From the NCBI GenBank assembly GCA_028023455.1, contig JAQFVV010000030.1, positions 2,128,501 to 2,192,500 of the forward strand: a stretch of 64,000 nt of DNA, read 5' to 3'. The notes under the pieces were generated by a model. That model was not told where the DNA came from. It made no database searches and saw only the letters and a program-made list of their open reading frames with translations. The position numbers were made by a program, and so were the translations under genes. The DNA is from Epiperipatus broadwayi (taxonomy: Eukaryota; Onychophora; Udeonychophora; Euonychophora; Peripatidae). Shown one piece after another: positions 12,325-23,431 of this stretch (position 1 is its first letter; each line of letters opens with the position of its first letter).

Positions 12325-13809
12325 TCTTTCATCCCAGAGTGAGTTGGTGGGGCTCAAAGAGCTCTTAGACCAATTCACAAGTGAATTCGGTCTCAGTGTT
12401 AACAAAGGGAAGTCAGCTATCTGGACTATCCTCACTGGCAAGAAGATTTTTGGCTGGTTTGAAGCCTCTTCCCAAAAATTTTTTGGTTTTCATCTGCCCC
12501 CCCCCTTCCATCATGAGGAGAGACCTGGAAAATTCCCTACTCAACAAGATTAAAGGCTTAATTACTTCATTATCCAAGGTTTATCTTTCTCTGTTTGGAA
12601 AGGTAGCCCTCCTAAATTCAGTGGTTTTACCCAAAATTTTATATTACTTGGCTGGCTTCTCCCCAATAATTAGATTTACCAAATGAATTGAAACCCTATG
12701 CAAGAGATTGTGCTGGGGGGGGGGGCAAGGCTCCTGTCATCAGTCTGAACTTGCTTCAAAAACCCAAACTCCTCAATGGCCTTGGACTCCATTCTCTCAA
12801 AGTCTTCTACCTCCAAAGAACCCATAATGTTCTGTGCAAAATCTTTAAAGATAATCAAGAGATGGAATGCTCTTTTCCAATAGAGATGGATCCTACTGAT
12901 CGGCCCCCTCCTAAACTGCATAAACTTTGGATAAACACCAAGTGTCTATCATTGTTCAAAACTTTAGAACATTGAGTTTACTATTCCAGAATAAACTATC
13001 CTACTGGCAAGTCTACCAATTGGTTTCAGAGGGCAAAACCAAAACCAGTAATGTACTCCCAATTGGAATATCGCAACTCTCAAAGATAACAAAATTACTC
13101 AAACTCAGTCCCAAGTTTTTTGACTTTCTCCTGAAGGTCAACCTTGCAGCTCTTCCTACTGCAGACTTCCTTTGTTATCAAAGAGGATATAATATTGACC
13201 CTCTCTGCCCTTTATGCATGAGACAGGAGGAGTCCATGGTCCACATTCTTGATCATTGTGGATCATGGACATACCTACATAATCTCGCACTGAATAGAAC
13301 CAACAATTCAGACCCTGCCTACATCATGCTCAAGCCTGCATTTGAAACAAGAAACATTGCATTGATACGTCTTGCCACATTTATAAACTTTTCGATCTGG
13401 TCAGTCAAATGTAGAATCACATTCAACAAAGATTATGCCCACCCCATTGATAAACTATTTTTCGATACCCTGTGTAAAATTAAAGAGGATGATAAATGTA
13501 CTGGTCAACTCTGGTTGGTAGACCAGATATGGGGTCAGTATAGACTTTAGTCACACCTCCATATCAATCTCAACCGTCTGTACCCTACAGATAGTCTTGT
13601 GCTCCATTGACCCTATCCCAGATCAGAACTTGATTTCTCAAAGGATTCAGCTCTACTGAATCCTAATTTTATGAATTGTTTAATCGATAGACTATTTCAT
13701 CACTTTTTACTTATACAAAACTCATAAGTTGTAATTAATTTCAAGTGTAGCTGTTTATGTACCTAGAATTAGACCTAAATAGACTGCAAATAAATTGTTA
13801 TTGAAAGTA
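12325..13809 (+). pseudogene. 5'-truncated L1/Tx1-like LINE, ORF2 3' end
   Basis: Successive frames (about 12344-12500, 12490-12686, 12688-12960, 12927-13550) resemble the C-terminal part of a non-LTR ORF2. First comes the end of the reverse transcriptase palm (FTSEFGLSVNKGKS), then a thumb-like segment (LFGKVALLNSVVLPK), a GGLGL-like segment (LNGLGLHSL), and a terminal zinc-knuckle-like CPLC..H....C motif near 13206-13260. The copy ends in a short A-rich tail and is flanked by the 11-bp TSD aaaaacaagac (12314-12324 and 13810-13820), so it is a 5'-truncated insertion. Frames break at or next to homopolymer runs (poly-C near 12498, poly-G near 12715, CG-rich run near 12905). The clade is inferred from motif style. 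Confidence 0.8.
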
Positions 13810-13964
13810 AAAAACAAGACAAGTTATTGTTGCAAAAATAATTGGTCACCTGATAAAAGTCAGATTTTTTGCAACACATACATTAAAATGCTTACATCAT
13901 GGAGGGTTGAAGTATCTGAAGTTTTTTTTAGGCAAAGTTTCAAATTAATAACATGTTTATAAAA

Positions 13965-14125
13965 CCACCAAACATCACATGATCACCATTTCTTATGCTT
14001 GTTCGTAATTGTTATTAAATCAGGCAAAACTCTCCATACAGTACTGACACTCCAGTGCAAGCATCCATTGATTACTCTGGCTTGCACTGAGTGGCACTAC
14101 TGTATGGAGAGTTTTGTCTGTTTTA
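13965..14125 (+). mobile_element. Family A element, short hairpin form
   Basis: The TSD atgtttataaaa flanks the element at 13953-13964 and 14126-14137. The head (ccaccaaacatcacatgatc) is followed by a near-palindrome whose arms run from caggcaaaactctccataca to its reverse complement. The ribozyme segment is absent. Confidence 0.85.
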
Positions 14126-14356
14126 ATGTTTATAAAAGTAAAAAAAATTTTAAAAAACCATATTTCTTAAAAAGTTTATACATAATTCCATCATTCATTA
14201 CAAATTATGTTTACTTTAAAATTATAATTACATATCATGTGCTCATCCTTCAAACCATTTCTTTGATATCTTGTAATATTGTCTTTGAAATTGTTTCACA
14301 TCAAGACTTCAACACTTAACCATAGTTCTTATATTCTTAGATATGCACTATGTTTC

Positions 14357-14475
14357 CATATAATACTAAATCATCCATGCACTTTAATTCTATCACACAA
14401 TGCTTTTTTATCACCCCTTTTCAGTCTACAGTTTCGATTGCCCCAGCAATCTTCTTCAGAACTTTTATATCTCCT
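14357..14475 (-). repeat. Family B element, single arm
   Basis: This matches both arms of the inverted dimer at 33548-33891. On the minus strand it carries an HHR-like core: CUGAAGA, one extra A, a 6-bp stem GAUUGC/GCAAUC with loop UGGG, then GAAAC. The continuation does not give a convincing stem I, so it is described as HHR-like only. Confidence 0.5.
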
Positions 14476-14829
14476 AACTTTAACTGCTAAATTCCTATGT
14501 TTTCCTATAAAAGCAATTAAAGAGGAAGGAAGGCATATGCCATTATTACTTAGGAGTTCTTAAGAAGTTTGGTTGCCAGATCTGTGAATAATAGAATCGA
14601 TCCTGAGACTTCCCAATCCCAAATCATATGCTTTATTAACTATGCCAAACCACACAGGTATAAAAGCAATCAATATTGCATCAATGTATTCCTAACTTTC
14701 AGAGACACTTCCATGAATGTAAATTAGAACTTGAAAGTCATTTTCAAATGTTAACAGATTTTGACAGATGATTCAGATTTGAAGGAAATCTATAGAAAGA
14801 TAACTGATATACTGCAACAGATATCTCAT

Positions 14830-16250
14830 AAAATAACAGCAATTTATTAGTAAATTTTCCATTGAGTCAAGATAATGTATGAAGAAAAAAAGAATATGAA
14901 AATATACACAAATGATCTATTAAGAATGATTGAATATCTAGAGTTTTGTAAAATGATATGAAATAATAAGGATATAAAAAAACATAATTGTGAATTAATA
15001 AAATAAGCTGTAGAAAAGAATAAAAGTTTCAAAAGTGTAAAATAACTTTTTGGTATTGGTAGGAAACTTATTTTTGCAATAAGATGAAGTTATTACTAAA
15101 AAGAGAAATTACATTATGAACTGTATCAAGAGTTGATAAAGAATTATATAGCAATAAAGAACAAGCAAAAGTATTCTTTATATATACTATATCTTCTGAA
15201 TTGCCCAGGAGTTTAAATGATGAAGTGAGACATGCAGTTAAATCTATGATGTTGGAATTATAAGCAAATAAAGAAATAGAAATATCATTGTTAAACTGAT
15301 ATACTAAATATTTAAATGATAAAGATATACTAGATGGTTGCAATAGTAATGCAGGTATTTAAGAAAGATAATAAAAGAATATATTAGAAATTACAGACCT
15401 ATCAGTTTTTTATCAGTTCTTTACAAAATTTTATTAAGTTAATTACAATTTGTCTATAACCAATTTTGGATTTTAGTCAAATAAAAGACTAACCTGGATT
15501 TCAAAATCATTTTACTGTAATGGATTACATCTATGTATTACAAGAAGTTAGAGTTAAGTCTAGAAAATGTTACTTACTATTATGCTTTGGATCTGTATAT
15601 TATAAAAAAGTATTTGACTCTAAAGGCATTTCTCTAGTGATTAACAGAAGTGATTAGATTACATTGTGATACTAAGAAGATCATTGAGAAAGATACAGAA
15701 CAGGATGATTCCATATCTCCAAACCTTTTTACAACAGTTTTACAAGAAATATTTTATGGATTAGAATGATAAACTATTGGGAATGAAAGGATATAGAAAT
15801 TATTTGAGCCATCTAGATTTTGCAAATGATATGATTGCTTTTAAATAATGCTTCAAATTTCAGGAAAGAAGGAAAGTAGGAATAAAGATAAATGCTAAAA
15901 TAATATTCAAGGCATTTCTCAAAAGAAAATAAAGATGGATAAAAATGAATTAGAAGATCAAAATTACAAATACTTTGATCAGATTATTAATATAGATAGA
16001 AATGATTTGGATGAAATTAATCATAAACTTAAATTTGGATGGGTGTTTTTGATAAAAATAATTTATTAAAAAGAAATATGCCTATGTGTTTGAAAATGAA
16101 AATTTTTAATAAATGTGTTTTATGAGTTATTACTTATGGATCTGAGACTTAGGCAATCAACAGAAGGGTGATACAGAGACTTCATACCACTCAACGAAGT
16201 ATAGAGAGATGTATGTCAGGATTAACCAGAAGGTATTAAAATGAAATGCA
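14830..16250 (+). pseudogene. RTE-like LINE relic (reverse transcriptase)
   Basis: Frames interrupted by many stops show the order expected of an RTE-type ORF. Endonuclease-to-RT linker-like sequence near 14880-15340 contains a SMMLEL-like helix. Then comes a YRPIS-type motif near 15395, a PGFQ...MDYI motif near 15490-15530, CFGSVYYKKVFDS (the AFD-type motif A) near 15590, an IPYLQTF segment near 15705, FANDM (a decayed F/YADD motif) near 15825, and C-terminal ...YFDQIINIDRND...LKFGW near 15965-16040. The element is old and non-functional. The clade is assigned from these motif contexts. Confidence 0.75.
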
Positions 16251-16262
16251 TGAGTGAGAAAA

Positions 16263-16285
16263 GAAACACACACACACATATATAT
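16263..16285. repeat. (CA)n(TA)n microsatellite
   Basis: A short CA run passes into a TA run at the 3' end of the RTE-like relic. Confidence 0.7.
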
Positions 16286-16469
16286 AATAATATTACAACT
16301 CGATGTCTGTATTTCTTCAAAATAATATATGTAAATTTATAAATAAGTATTAGAAAATACAGTACTTAAAAGTTTACAAAAATATATCTATAACCACCAC
16401 TTAGAAGGGCTTTCAACTATCTTTCTAGTTTTTGTCAACTAATACTTTTAAAATGTCAGCTTTCTCATA

Positions 16470-16900
16470 ATTCCATGATGTTAACTTTCCCATAATTCTG
16501 TGATCTTAACATTTGCTGCTTGCCTATTAATTAAATCTTGCTTGTATTTATATATTAATATCGCTTCTTTAATTTTTCTTTTATTATTATTTCTTTCAGT
16601 TTCCAATATTTTTATGTCACTATTGTTAAAAAGGGTTCAAAATACATAACAGAATTATAAAAATACTGATAATTTATCAGCTTTTGTCTTTTATGACGCT
16701 AATAAATCATGTATATATGATTTTGATTTTAATTATAGTAATGTAAAAATATTGGAAACTGAAAGAAATAATAATAAAAGAAAAATTAAAGAAGTGATGT
16801 TAATATATAAATACAAGCAAGATTTAATTAATAGGCAAGCAGCAAATGTTAAGATCATGGAATTATGGAAAAGTTGATATCATGGAATTATGGGAAAGTG
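16470..16900. repeat. Inverted repeat with ~140-bp arms
   Basis: The left arm, about 16480-16620, contains tgctgcttgcctattaatt and ttctttcagtttccaatatt. The right arm, about 16735-16880, carries the reverse complement. About 115 bp of AT-rich sequence separates them, with no coding content. It resembles a foldback or MITE. Confidence 0.75.
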
Positions 16901-16902
16901 GT

Positions 16903-18065
16903 AATACATGGTCTGTTGATCCACACCGCCCGATGGCGCTGTTGCTAGGGAAAAACAAATAGATATAACATTATTGGGCTGTTTTTATTTTGTAATGTTT
17001 GGATTTTTTTTTTTGTTAATCAGTTTTATGCATATATTTTAAAAATAAATAAATTGTTTTTTTTTTTTTGCCTTTTAAAACATCCGTCTTTTTTTTTTTT
17101 TAAGTCTTTTTTTTAAAGAAACTTTTTTTTTTTTTCAACTCTTTCTTAGTTTTTTAACAAACTTTTTTTTTGTCCTTTACCGAGTTTTTATTCATAAACA
17201 AATACATAAAAAATATAAAGATAAAACAAATACATAAAAAATTATTTTATTTTTTAAAACATTTTGTATTTACATTTTTTTTGTTTTAAAAACAACCCAA
17301 AAAGAACAAAAAAAGAAGAAGAAAAATATCATTTCACTGCAGTAAATTAGATGTATTGCTTTCAAAAAAGTGATTCGGCAGCCCTCAAACCACATTCCAT
17401 GATGAATGGAACACCTTCGTTGACATTGCCATGATTTACATTCCATTTGAGATGTTTTACAATGCCTTAATTTCATTAAACAACCACAAACGCAGTTCTT
17501 CTGGGTGGGTAAAATATTTTTCTGTTGAAGAAAGGCTATTGCATCTGCTTCTGTAGTAGGCAAATCTACAAATTTAAACACTGAAAAATTGTCTGCCATT
17601 TAACTGTTTTGATCTCGATAAAATATCAAAAAGTGCGTGACTTTATCATGAACTTTTCCGAATCGTGATTTACACTACTCATTTAGTGCATTTTGACGCC
17701 TGAGAATGAAAGTAGGGGCGTTTGATAATTAGTTAAAATTTGTAGTAACTCACATAAATTACAATATATTTAACACAATCAAAAAAAACTATTCTAATAT
17801 AATTTTAGTCATTACAAAGAAACACACCTTCATCTAATATGCTGTAGAATAGTCAAGATTAATGTGTATAGAAAAAGTCCCATACTCATCGTTAATAATG
17901 TTCACATGCTAGAGATGTTGGGGAAGGGTGCACTTCAACATCTTGAGTGTTTGAACAGTTTACAGGCTGTAAAATATATGAGCAGCCTTGTAAATGGCAT
18001 ATTTCTGTGCTTTAGCATAGAAACAGTACCATTGGGTGGTGTGGATCAACAGACCATGTATTACT
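16903..18065 (-). mobile_element. Internally deleted Merlin-like DNA transposon
   Basis: Terminal inverted repeats of about 45 bp match imperfectly: the left end contains catggtctgttgatccacac, and the right end carries its reverse complement with a few changes further in. The interior has the N-terminal remnant of a transposase on the minus strand (17270-17599) followed by T-rich low-complexity DNA instead of a DDE catalytic domain. No clear direct duplication was recognised at the ends, perhaps because later insertions disturbed the flanks. Confidence 0.65.
17270..17599 (-). pseudogene. Merlin/IS1595-like transposase, N-terminal fragment
   Basis: The frame starts with an ATG at 17599. Its first 85 or so residues resemble the N-terminus of ISXO2/Merlin-type transposases: an AIAFLQQKNILP helix, a zinc-ribbon-like region (CVCG...MKL), a WQCQRRC segment and a GMWFEG motif followed by a hydrophobic helix. 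After that the frame runs into poly-Phe encoded by a T-rich tract. The DDE catalytic part is missing, so the copy is non-functional. Close relatives occur in many invertebrates. Confidence 0.75.
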
Positions 18066-18120
18066 GATGTATTTTTATAAACTTTTAAGTACTGTATTTT
18101 CTAATATTTATTTATAAATT

Positions 18121-18122
<2 letters not shown>

Positions 18123-18208
<86 letters not shown>
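18123..18208. repeat. (TA)n microsatellite
   Basis: An almost pure TA tract of about 85 bp is interrupted by one CA. Such tracts are slippage-prone and often mark element junctions. Confidence 0.95.
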
Positions 18209-18209
<1 letters not shown>

Positions 18210-19100
18210 TGACATAATTGTAAAAATTAGGAGACTTATGTGGAACTAGTCTGTCTAGAAGGAATTATAACAGATAGACAGTTGAAGTCTTAAACTGGAT
18301 TTCAAGAAATTGTAGAAGACTTCAACTTACAATACCATATATTAGATGTATGATGAAATAAAAAGTTTTGTTGGTGTAATGTTGAGAAGAGAAGCTAGAG
18401 ATCAGAAAAAACTGAATTAAATTTGGAGAGACTTTTATCTTGTAGTGGATTAATAATGGTTGAAAATGATGGTCATGATAAATAGTAACTAGATTTGAAT
18501 TAGTATTAATCATGCATGGATCTAATGTCCAAATCATCACATATGAAAGTTAATGTCAAGTGATTATTCAATCATTCTCATCTTTAATATTATCTATCTT
18601 TATTGTAATAGTTGTTTTATAAAATATAATAAATCTTTATTACTTTAATAAAAATAATCAAATGATTTGTTGCTTAGAAGATTGTATGCCATTTGAGAAA
18701 AAATGGCAGCTGAGCTGTGAGCATGGAATTTTAGTTTGCTATTCAACCACTGCCCTAAATCTGTTATATAGCTATAAACTACATTGAATCAATAAACATG
18801 ACTTCAATTATATGCTATACAATGACAAATGTAAGCAAACAAAAATGCAAACAAATAAACTTTAAAATTTGTAAATTTAATGTTTTACATTATTCAAGCA
18901 ACTATTTTTATATTTCTGAGCATTATCAGCAATCATATTCTTTAACAAAAGTTTTTCAATTTATATTGGAAGCACATATATTTTAATTTTTTTTATTATC
19001 CTTCTCAAATTTGAATTGTTGTATTCCATATAATAAACTTTTTCTAAGCACAATACTAAAAGTTTTACAAGAAAGTTATGAAAAAAAAAATTACCCAAAA
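18209..19100. other. Unassigned AT-rich sequence
   Basis: No gene, RNA or repeat could be supported. Confidence 0.4.
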
Positions 19101-19111
19101 CATATTTAATT

Positions 19112-19431
19112 AAAACAGGAAAAACTCTCTATACAGTAGTGCTACTCAGTGCAAGCCAGAGTAATCAATGGATGCCAGAGGGCTTGTACATAAAATCCTA
19201 TCTAATGCCTACTCATCCAATATCGCTGGACTAGTTTTTAGCTTGTGGCTTTTGTCAATGAGGATCTTTGGATCTGAGAGCACTGCACCTAGATATTAGG
19301 ATCTAATGCAACCTTCCAGCAGCCACCTTTTATCTCTACTTAATTACAAAACTATAAGAATAAAATTGAAAACACAATAATAACGAGAAACCTTAAAAAA
19401 TGGTGATCATGTATGTTTAGTGATTTAATAG
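19112..19431 (-). mobile_element. Family A element with decayed ribozyme
   Basis: The TSD catatttaatt flanks it (19101-19111 and 19432-19442). It begins aaaacaggaaaaactct and ends tggtgatcatgtatgttta, the inverse of the usual head. The minus strand holds the ribozyme region near 19225-19265, but the core reads UUGACAA and AAAA instead of CUGAYGA and GAAA, so it should be inactive. Its stem II carries paired changes (AGC/GCU in place of GGC/GCC). Confidence 0.8.
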
Positions 19432-19442
19432 CATATTTAATT

Positions 19443-20310
19443 GTGATAAAAATCGGACATTTTATTATTTATTTTTTTAAAAAATAACAATACAATAGTA
19501 CTTAAATATTTTTATTTAAAAATATTTAAATACAAATATTTTTATTTAAAAATATAAAAAAATAAGTTTTTCTCTTATTCTCAATATATAAATTCTCAAT
19601 TTATTATTAATAACTATATTATTATTTTTTTTTAATTTTGTTTACATTATAATCTTAATTTATATATGCATACTATATACATATGCATCTGTTATATATA
19701 TTTGTGTGCATGTTAAAATGTTGTATACACTTTCAGTTCAATAAATTATATATATACTCTATTCTAATCAAAATTTATTCATGAATGGTGAATGTAAGGA
19801 AGATTTGAACAAAAGATACAGATATCCTGGCTATACTGTCTAAAATACAATGTAATAACTAACATAAATATATTTTAATATCTTATATTAATTTTGATTT
19901 AGCAATAGAAAAATTGTATTAGTTCAGTATGATTTTAATTGTAATAAGACTAATTATTTGAAACTTTTTTTTTTTGAAAAATAGTAATTTCCTAACTATT
20001 ATCTGTCAGTAAGAAAAGAAATATATTATTCATAAAGAATACATTACTATATTAAAAGTAATAAATTATTTAATAAAAAAAGGAATTTATAAGATAATGT
20101 ATTATATACTTAATTATAATTTAATTATTTTATGTACATACATACATAATTTATAGTTAAAGAAAAGTTATTAAAATAACATAAACTATTATGTCTGTAT
20201 ATCTGAAAATATACATTAAAAAATAATTAGATAAATTTTATAATATTATCAAATAGTATAAATATTTATAATAAATTATTTTTTATCAAAAATATTACAG
20301 ATTATTTTTA
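19443..20310. other. Unassigned very AT-rich sequence
   Basis: Long A/T runs and short TA-rich stretches, with no supported feature. Confidence 0.4.
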
Positions 20311-20325
20311 TATAGAAGTGGACAT

Positions 20326-20435
20326 TTTTTTTTCATATGTCATAGCATCGGTGTGAGGCGAACCCGCAACAACCGTCTGCAACCAACAGCTTGCTTGTTA
20401 GGAGGCTGCGCTGACCTCTCGGCTAACAACGCTTG
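20326..20435 (-). mobile_element. tRNA-derived SINE, full length
   Basis: Minus-strand copy of the SINE at 3499, with the T-rich tail at its left end. The B box gcgggttcgcctc and the A-box region tagccgagaggtcagcgc are both readable. An approximate TSD, tatagaagtggacat / tatagaagtgaacat, is at 20311-20325 and 20436-20450. A central insertion-like variation (aagcaagcagtt) is shared with the copy at 63701, defining a subfamily. Confidence 0.9.
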
Positions 20436-20579
20436 ACTATAGAAGTGAACATTAAAACAAAAAATTATATAAAAAACAAAATTATTTAAATATCAAATAC
20501 TCTTAACTTAACATAGGAAATTTAAAGGGAAATAAACTCAATCCCCTACCCATAAGCTATGAATAAATAACACTCATAA

Positions 20580-20660
20580 GGGGTGAATTCACCTATTTTT
20601 TCAGCTTTTGATTTGCAAGCTTTCACTTGCTGTCATTAATTATTTTGAAATTGTAACTGT
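20580..20660 (-). repeat. Inverted partial copy of the ~330-bp tandem repeat at 21279
   Basis: The reverse complement (gctgaaaaaataggtgaatt) matches the end of the tandem units downstream. The family A element at 20675 separates it from them. Confidence 0.5.
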
Positions 20661-20674
20661 GAAAGTAAATGATA

Positions 20675-21157
20675 AACCAATAAAAATCACATGAGCACCT
20701 CCTCTTATGTTTGCTTATAACTTGTTAAAACAGGCAAAACTCACTATATATATTGCCACACACAGCAAGCTAGAGTAATCAATGGATGCCAGAAAGCTTG
20801 TGCATAAAATCTCCATCTAGTGCCTACTCATCCAACCCATATGAATATATAAGCTAATGGGCTTGGATTGAAAACATTAAGGTGTTTTCAATTTAAGACT
20901 CATAGTTTTGTAGTTAAATGGAGATAAAAGGTGGTTGCTGGAGGGTTGCATTAGATCCTAAGATCTAGATGCAGTGCTCTCAGATACAAAGCTCCTCACT
21001 GACGAAGGCCATAAGCCAGAAACTAGTCTGGGGATATTGGATGAGTAGGCACTAGATGGGGATTTTATGCATAAGCATTCTGGCATCCATTGATTACTCT
21101 AGCTTGTTGTGTGTGGCAATATATATATATATAGTGTGTGTGTGTTTTGCCTGTTTT
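20675..21157 (+). mobile_element. Family A element, head-to-head form
   Basis: The TSD aaagtaaatgata flanks this 483-bp copy at 20662-20674 and 21158-21170. Two A segments meet in inverted orientation; the right-hand one carries an intact-looking hammerhead (20993-21034). The left arm is truncated before its own ribozyme. It belongs to the sequence variant whose terminal arms read attgccacacacagcaag. No protein is encoded. Confidence 0.9.
20993..21034 (+). ncRNA. Hammerhead ribozyme, family A
   Basis: In order: stem I strand UCCUCA, core CUGACGA, stem II GGC/GCC flanked by an A-A pair, GAAA, self-complementary stem III ACUAGU, cleavage triplet GUC, and stem I return strand UGGGGA, which pairs over six positions with one U-G. 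The only departure from a textbook HHR is A-A at positions 10.1/11.1, where G-C is usual. Cleavage would fall after 21028. Confidence 0.75.
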
Positions 21158-21278
21158 AAAGTAAATGATAGAGATTTAATCTCATTTTAAACATCTATAT
21201 AGGAATCAAATCTCAGTTTGTAGATGTAAATATCAATTATGCATAACTTAATTCATAAATATCAAAAACTGAAAGGAT

Positions 21279-21935
21279 GATTAAATTCACTTTAGTCTTT
21301 ATTGCTTGTTGACATATGAATGGGATTTGGTTTACTTCTATTTGAATTTCATATACATTAAGCTATGTATATCTGATGCTTATATTTGTAAACTGATATT
21401 TGGTTACTATTATAGAGCTGTTAAAAATGAGATTCAGTCTATTTATATGTACAATTGTAATTTCAAATGAATGCCATATATAAATCAGCTTAATATATAA
21501 TTTCCACCTTTAATTTCCAGCAAACAAAAGTTTATAAAGATCAAACACTGAAAAAATGGGTGAATTTACTTTATTCTTTATTAAAATGTTTAATAACAAT
21601 TATGTGCTAGTATAAGAGATGGTGATCATGTGATGTTTAGTAGTTATTCTTTATTGTTAGTTGTCATATGACCTTTATTGATCTTTCTGTTTATATTTGA
21701 TATACATTAAGTTATGCATATTTGATATTTACAAATTGATATTTGATTAAGAAGTTTTAAAAATGAGATTCAGTTTCTATCCTCTCTTTGCACAATTGGA
21801 ATTTCAAAATGATTAATACTGTATGAAAATCAGGCTAAAATATAATTTCTACTCTTAATTTTTCACAATATAACAAATGAAACTTGTAAAGATTGAAAGA
21901 ATAGGTAAATTCACTGTATTCTTTATGTTTTGTAG
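21279..21935 (+). repeat. ~330-bp diverged tandem repeat, two units
   Basis: Units starting near 21279 and 21558/21644 share an ordered series of segments: a ttcactt...tctttat start, tgacatatgaa or tcatatgac, tatacattaagctatg, aaaatgagattcagt, caattg...atttcaaa, and aaaaatgggtgaatt at the end. A 61-bp family A fragment interrupts the second unit. Confidence 0.65.
21583..21643 (-). mobile_element. Very short family A copy
   Basis: A 61-bp piece of the family A terminal segment (aacaattatgtgctag to tgatgtttagtag) is flanked by the 12-bp TSD ttattctttatt (21571-21582 and 21644-21655). It shows that even a terminal fragment was inserted with a target duplication. Confidence 0.8.
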
Positions 21936-22500
21936 TTGTATGAATGCTATTTATCTATACCATATAGAGTAGTTAGTTTGATTTAATAATTTGTAGAATT
22001 ATGATTACAAAAAAAAGCTAGTTAAAAAAATGCTATGTGTCAGAGGGGAGAGAGGATGATGGGAGAAGAAAGGAAGGGAGAGAGTAAATAACATTAAAAC
22101 TAAATATAATAATAAAGTTCTTCAAAAAAATCATGTTTTCAAAGAATTTTTGAAATGGAGAGCTAATATTCTATATCCAGTTTTATTAACATGTGAAAAG
22201 TAGTTTCTTTATACATTTTTTGATATATAAGATTTTCTGTATGTAAAAAAAAAAAAATAATGGCAGTGAAAAATCAAATTTCAAAAAGTTTTTCAAATTA
22301 TTTTATAATATATTAATCATCAACATTCATAAAGAATGACTGCACCAAAAAAATAAAATAGAGTCATATATCACATGATTCAATTTTTTAATCTTGTAAA
22401 TAAAAACAAAGAACTTTATACTAATTGCTCTAACAAGATTTATTGATAAAATGCTAGCAAGAGAAAGCATTTAAAATATCTCTATCAGAACCACATCCAA

Positions 22501-22544
22501 ACTCCAGACCAATAGTTTCATGCTTTGGCACTCCTCAGTGAGGC
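22501..22544 (-). ncRNA. Hammerhead ribozyme, family F, slightly decayed
   Basis: On the minus strand: stem I GCCUCA, core CUGAGGA, stem II GUGC-CAAA-GCAU, GAAA, a 9-nt stem III region with imperfect self-complementarity, triplet GUC, and return strand UGGAGU with one mismatch. All core bases are present. Confidence 0.6.
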
Positions 22545-22602
22545 ACTAGGATAGCTTCAGTATTTTAGTATTTTTAGATCTAGTGTCTGAAATTATCCTA
22601 CC

Positions 22603-22645
22603 ACCTCACTGAGGAGTGCCAAAGCACAAAACCATTGTTCTGGAG
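22603..22645 (+). ncRNA. Hammerhead ribozyme, family F, core mutated
   Basis: Stem I ACCUCA, core CUGAGGA and the perfect stem II GUGC-CAAA-GCAC are present, but GAAA reads AAAA (G12 lost), and the cleavage-site region is also changed (UUC in place of GUC). G12 is the general base in HHR catalysis, so this copy should be dead. Confidence 0.65.
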
Positions 22646-22987
22646 TTTGGGTGTGGTTTCTGATAGAGATATTTTAAATGCTTTCTCTTGTTAGAATTTT
22701 ATCAATAAAGCTTATTAGAACAATTAGCAAGGCTCTTTGTTTTTGCACCAAGAAAGTTTGATTCTAATAAAACTTAATATATAACTAAACATTAAAAAAA
22801 AAACAAATTTGTGATAAGACTAATAACTACTAATTAAATATATATATATGAGAAAAACAAAAAACAAGTTAAAAACTTGCTAACGCTTGTATTTATGTCA
22901 ATAGATGACGTTCTACCAAAAACACCGTCAAGCATTTGTTTACATAAACGTCAGGGCATGCATTCACTATCTCTAACTTTAATTCCA

Positions 22988-23031
22988 CTTTCAGATCATG
23001 ATTTCAAGCTATTTGCTATCATCAGTGAAAG
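22988..23031 (-). ncRNA. Hammerhead ribozyme, family H, unit 1
   Basis: On the minus strand: stem I CUUUCA, core CUGAUGA, stem II AGC/GCU with a U-U pair at its base and a 5-nt loop, GAAA, self-complementary stem III AUCAUGAU, triplet AUC, and return strand UGAAAG, a perfect 6-bp stem I. Confidence 0.75.
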
Positions 23032-23387
23032 ACAGGAATTTTAGAAACTAGATCTAAACACAAACTCTGAGCGTTTATGAAACAGTTTCTATTCAGCTTG
23101 CAAGCGTGAATCTTTTAGACACGTAATGTCTTCAAACTCAGCATAGCAAGCCAGATAGCTACATGGGTCTGATCTCAGTTCAGCATCACCACATAGTAGA
23201 AGCCTCTGCAATATATATCATTGCTAGAAAGACCTCAAAGGGTACATTTATGAAAAACAAAAAACAAGTTAAAAACTTGCTAACACTTGTATTTATGTCA
23301 ACAGATGGCGTTCTACCAAAAACACCATCAAGCGTTTGTTTACATAAACATCAGAGCATGCATTCACTATCTCTAACTTTAATTCCA

Positions 23388-23431
23388 CTTTCAGATCATG
23401 ATTTCAAGCTATTTTCTATCGTCAGTGAAAG
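23388..23431 (-). ncRNA. Hammerhead ribozyme, family H, unit 2
   Basis: Exactly 400 bp from the first ribozyme. The core is CUGACGA (variable position 7 differs from unit 1), and stem I and stem III are unchanged. Stem II has lost one pair (G to T on the plus strand), so it is weaker than unit 1. Confidence 0.7.

Larger units (their letters stand above)
16327..18126. repeat. Outer inverted repeat enclosing a Merlin-like element
   Basis: Sequence at 16327-16385 (through agaaaatacagtacttaaaa) recurs inverted at 18069-18126, directly next to a (TA)n tract. The right arm abuts the Merlin right end. On the left, another inverted repeat lies between the outer arm and the Merlin left end. The whole looks like a composite or nested insertion. 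Confidence 0.65.
22402..22745. mobile_element. Family F element, inverted dimer
   Basis: Two F segments are arranged as arms of about 150 bp, running inward from aaaaacaaagaacttta to a centre near 22570. Each arm has a ribozyme region with stem II GUGC/GCAC or GCAU. It matches the single copies at 34316 and 49261 across the ribozyme and the aaatatctctatcag segment. No TSD was defined. Confidence 0.8.

Noticed and set aside
12925-13560. A 207-codon open frame as a possible host gene
   Set aside because: Its C..C..H..C terminal motif, its continuity with the reverse transcriptase thumb upstream and the flanking TSD show that it is the LINE ORF2 C-terminus.
14847-15343. Two minus-strand open frames
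   Set aside because: They are antisense to the RTE-like LINE relic, whose motifs read on the plus strand.
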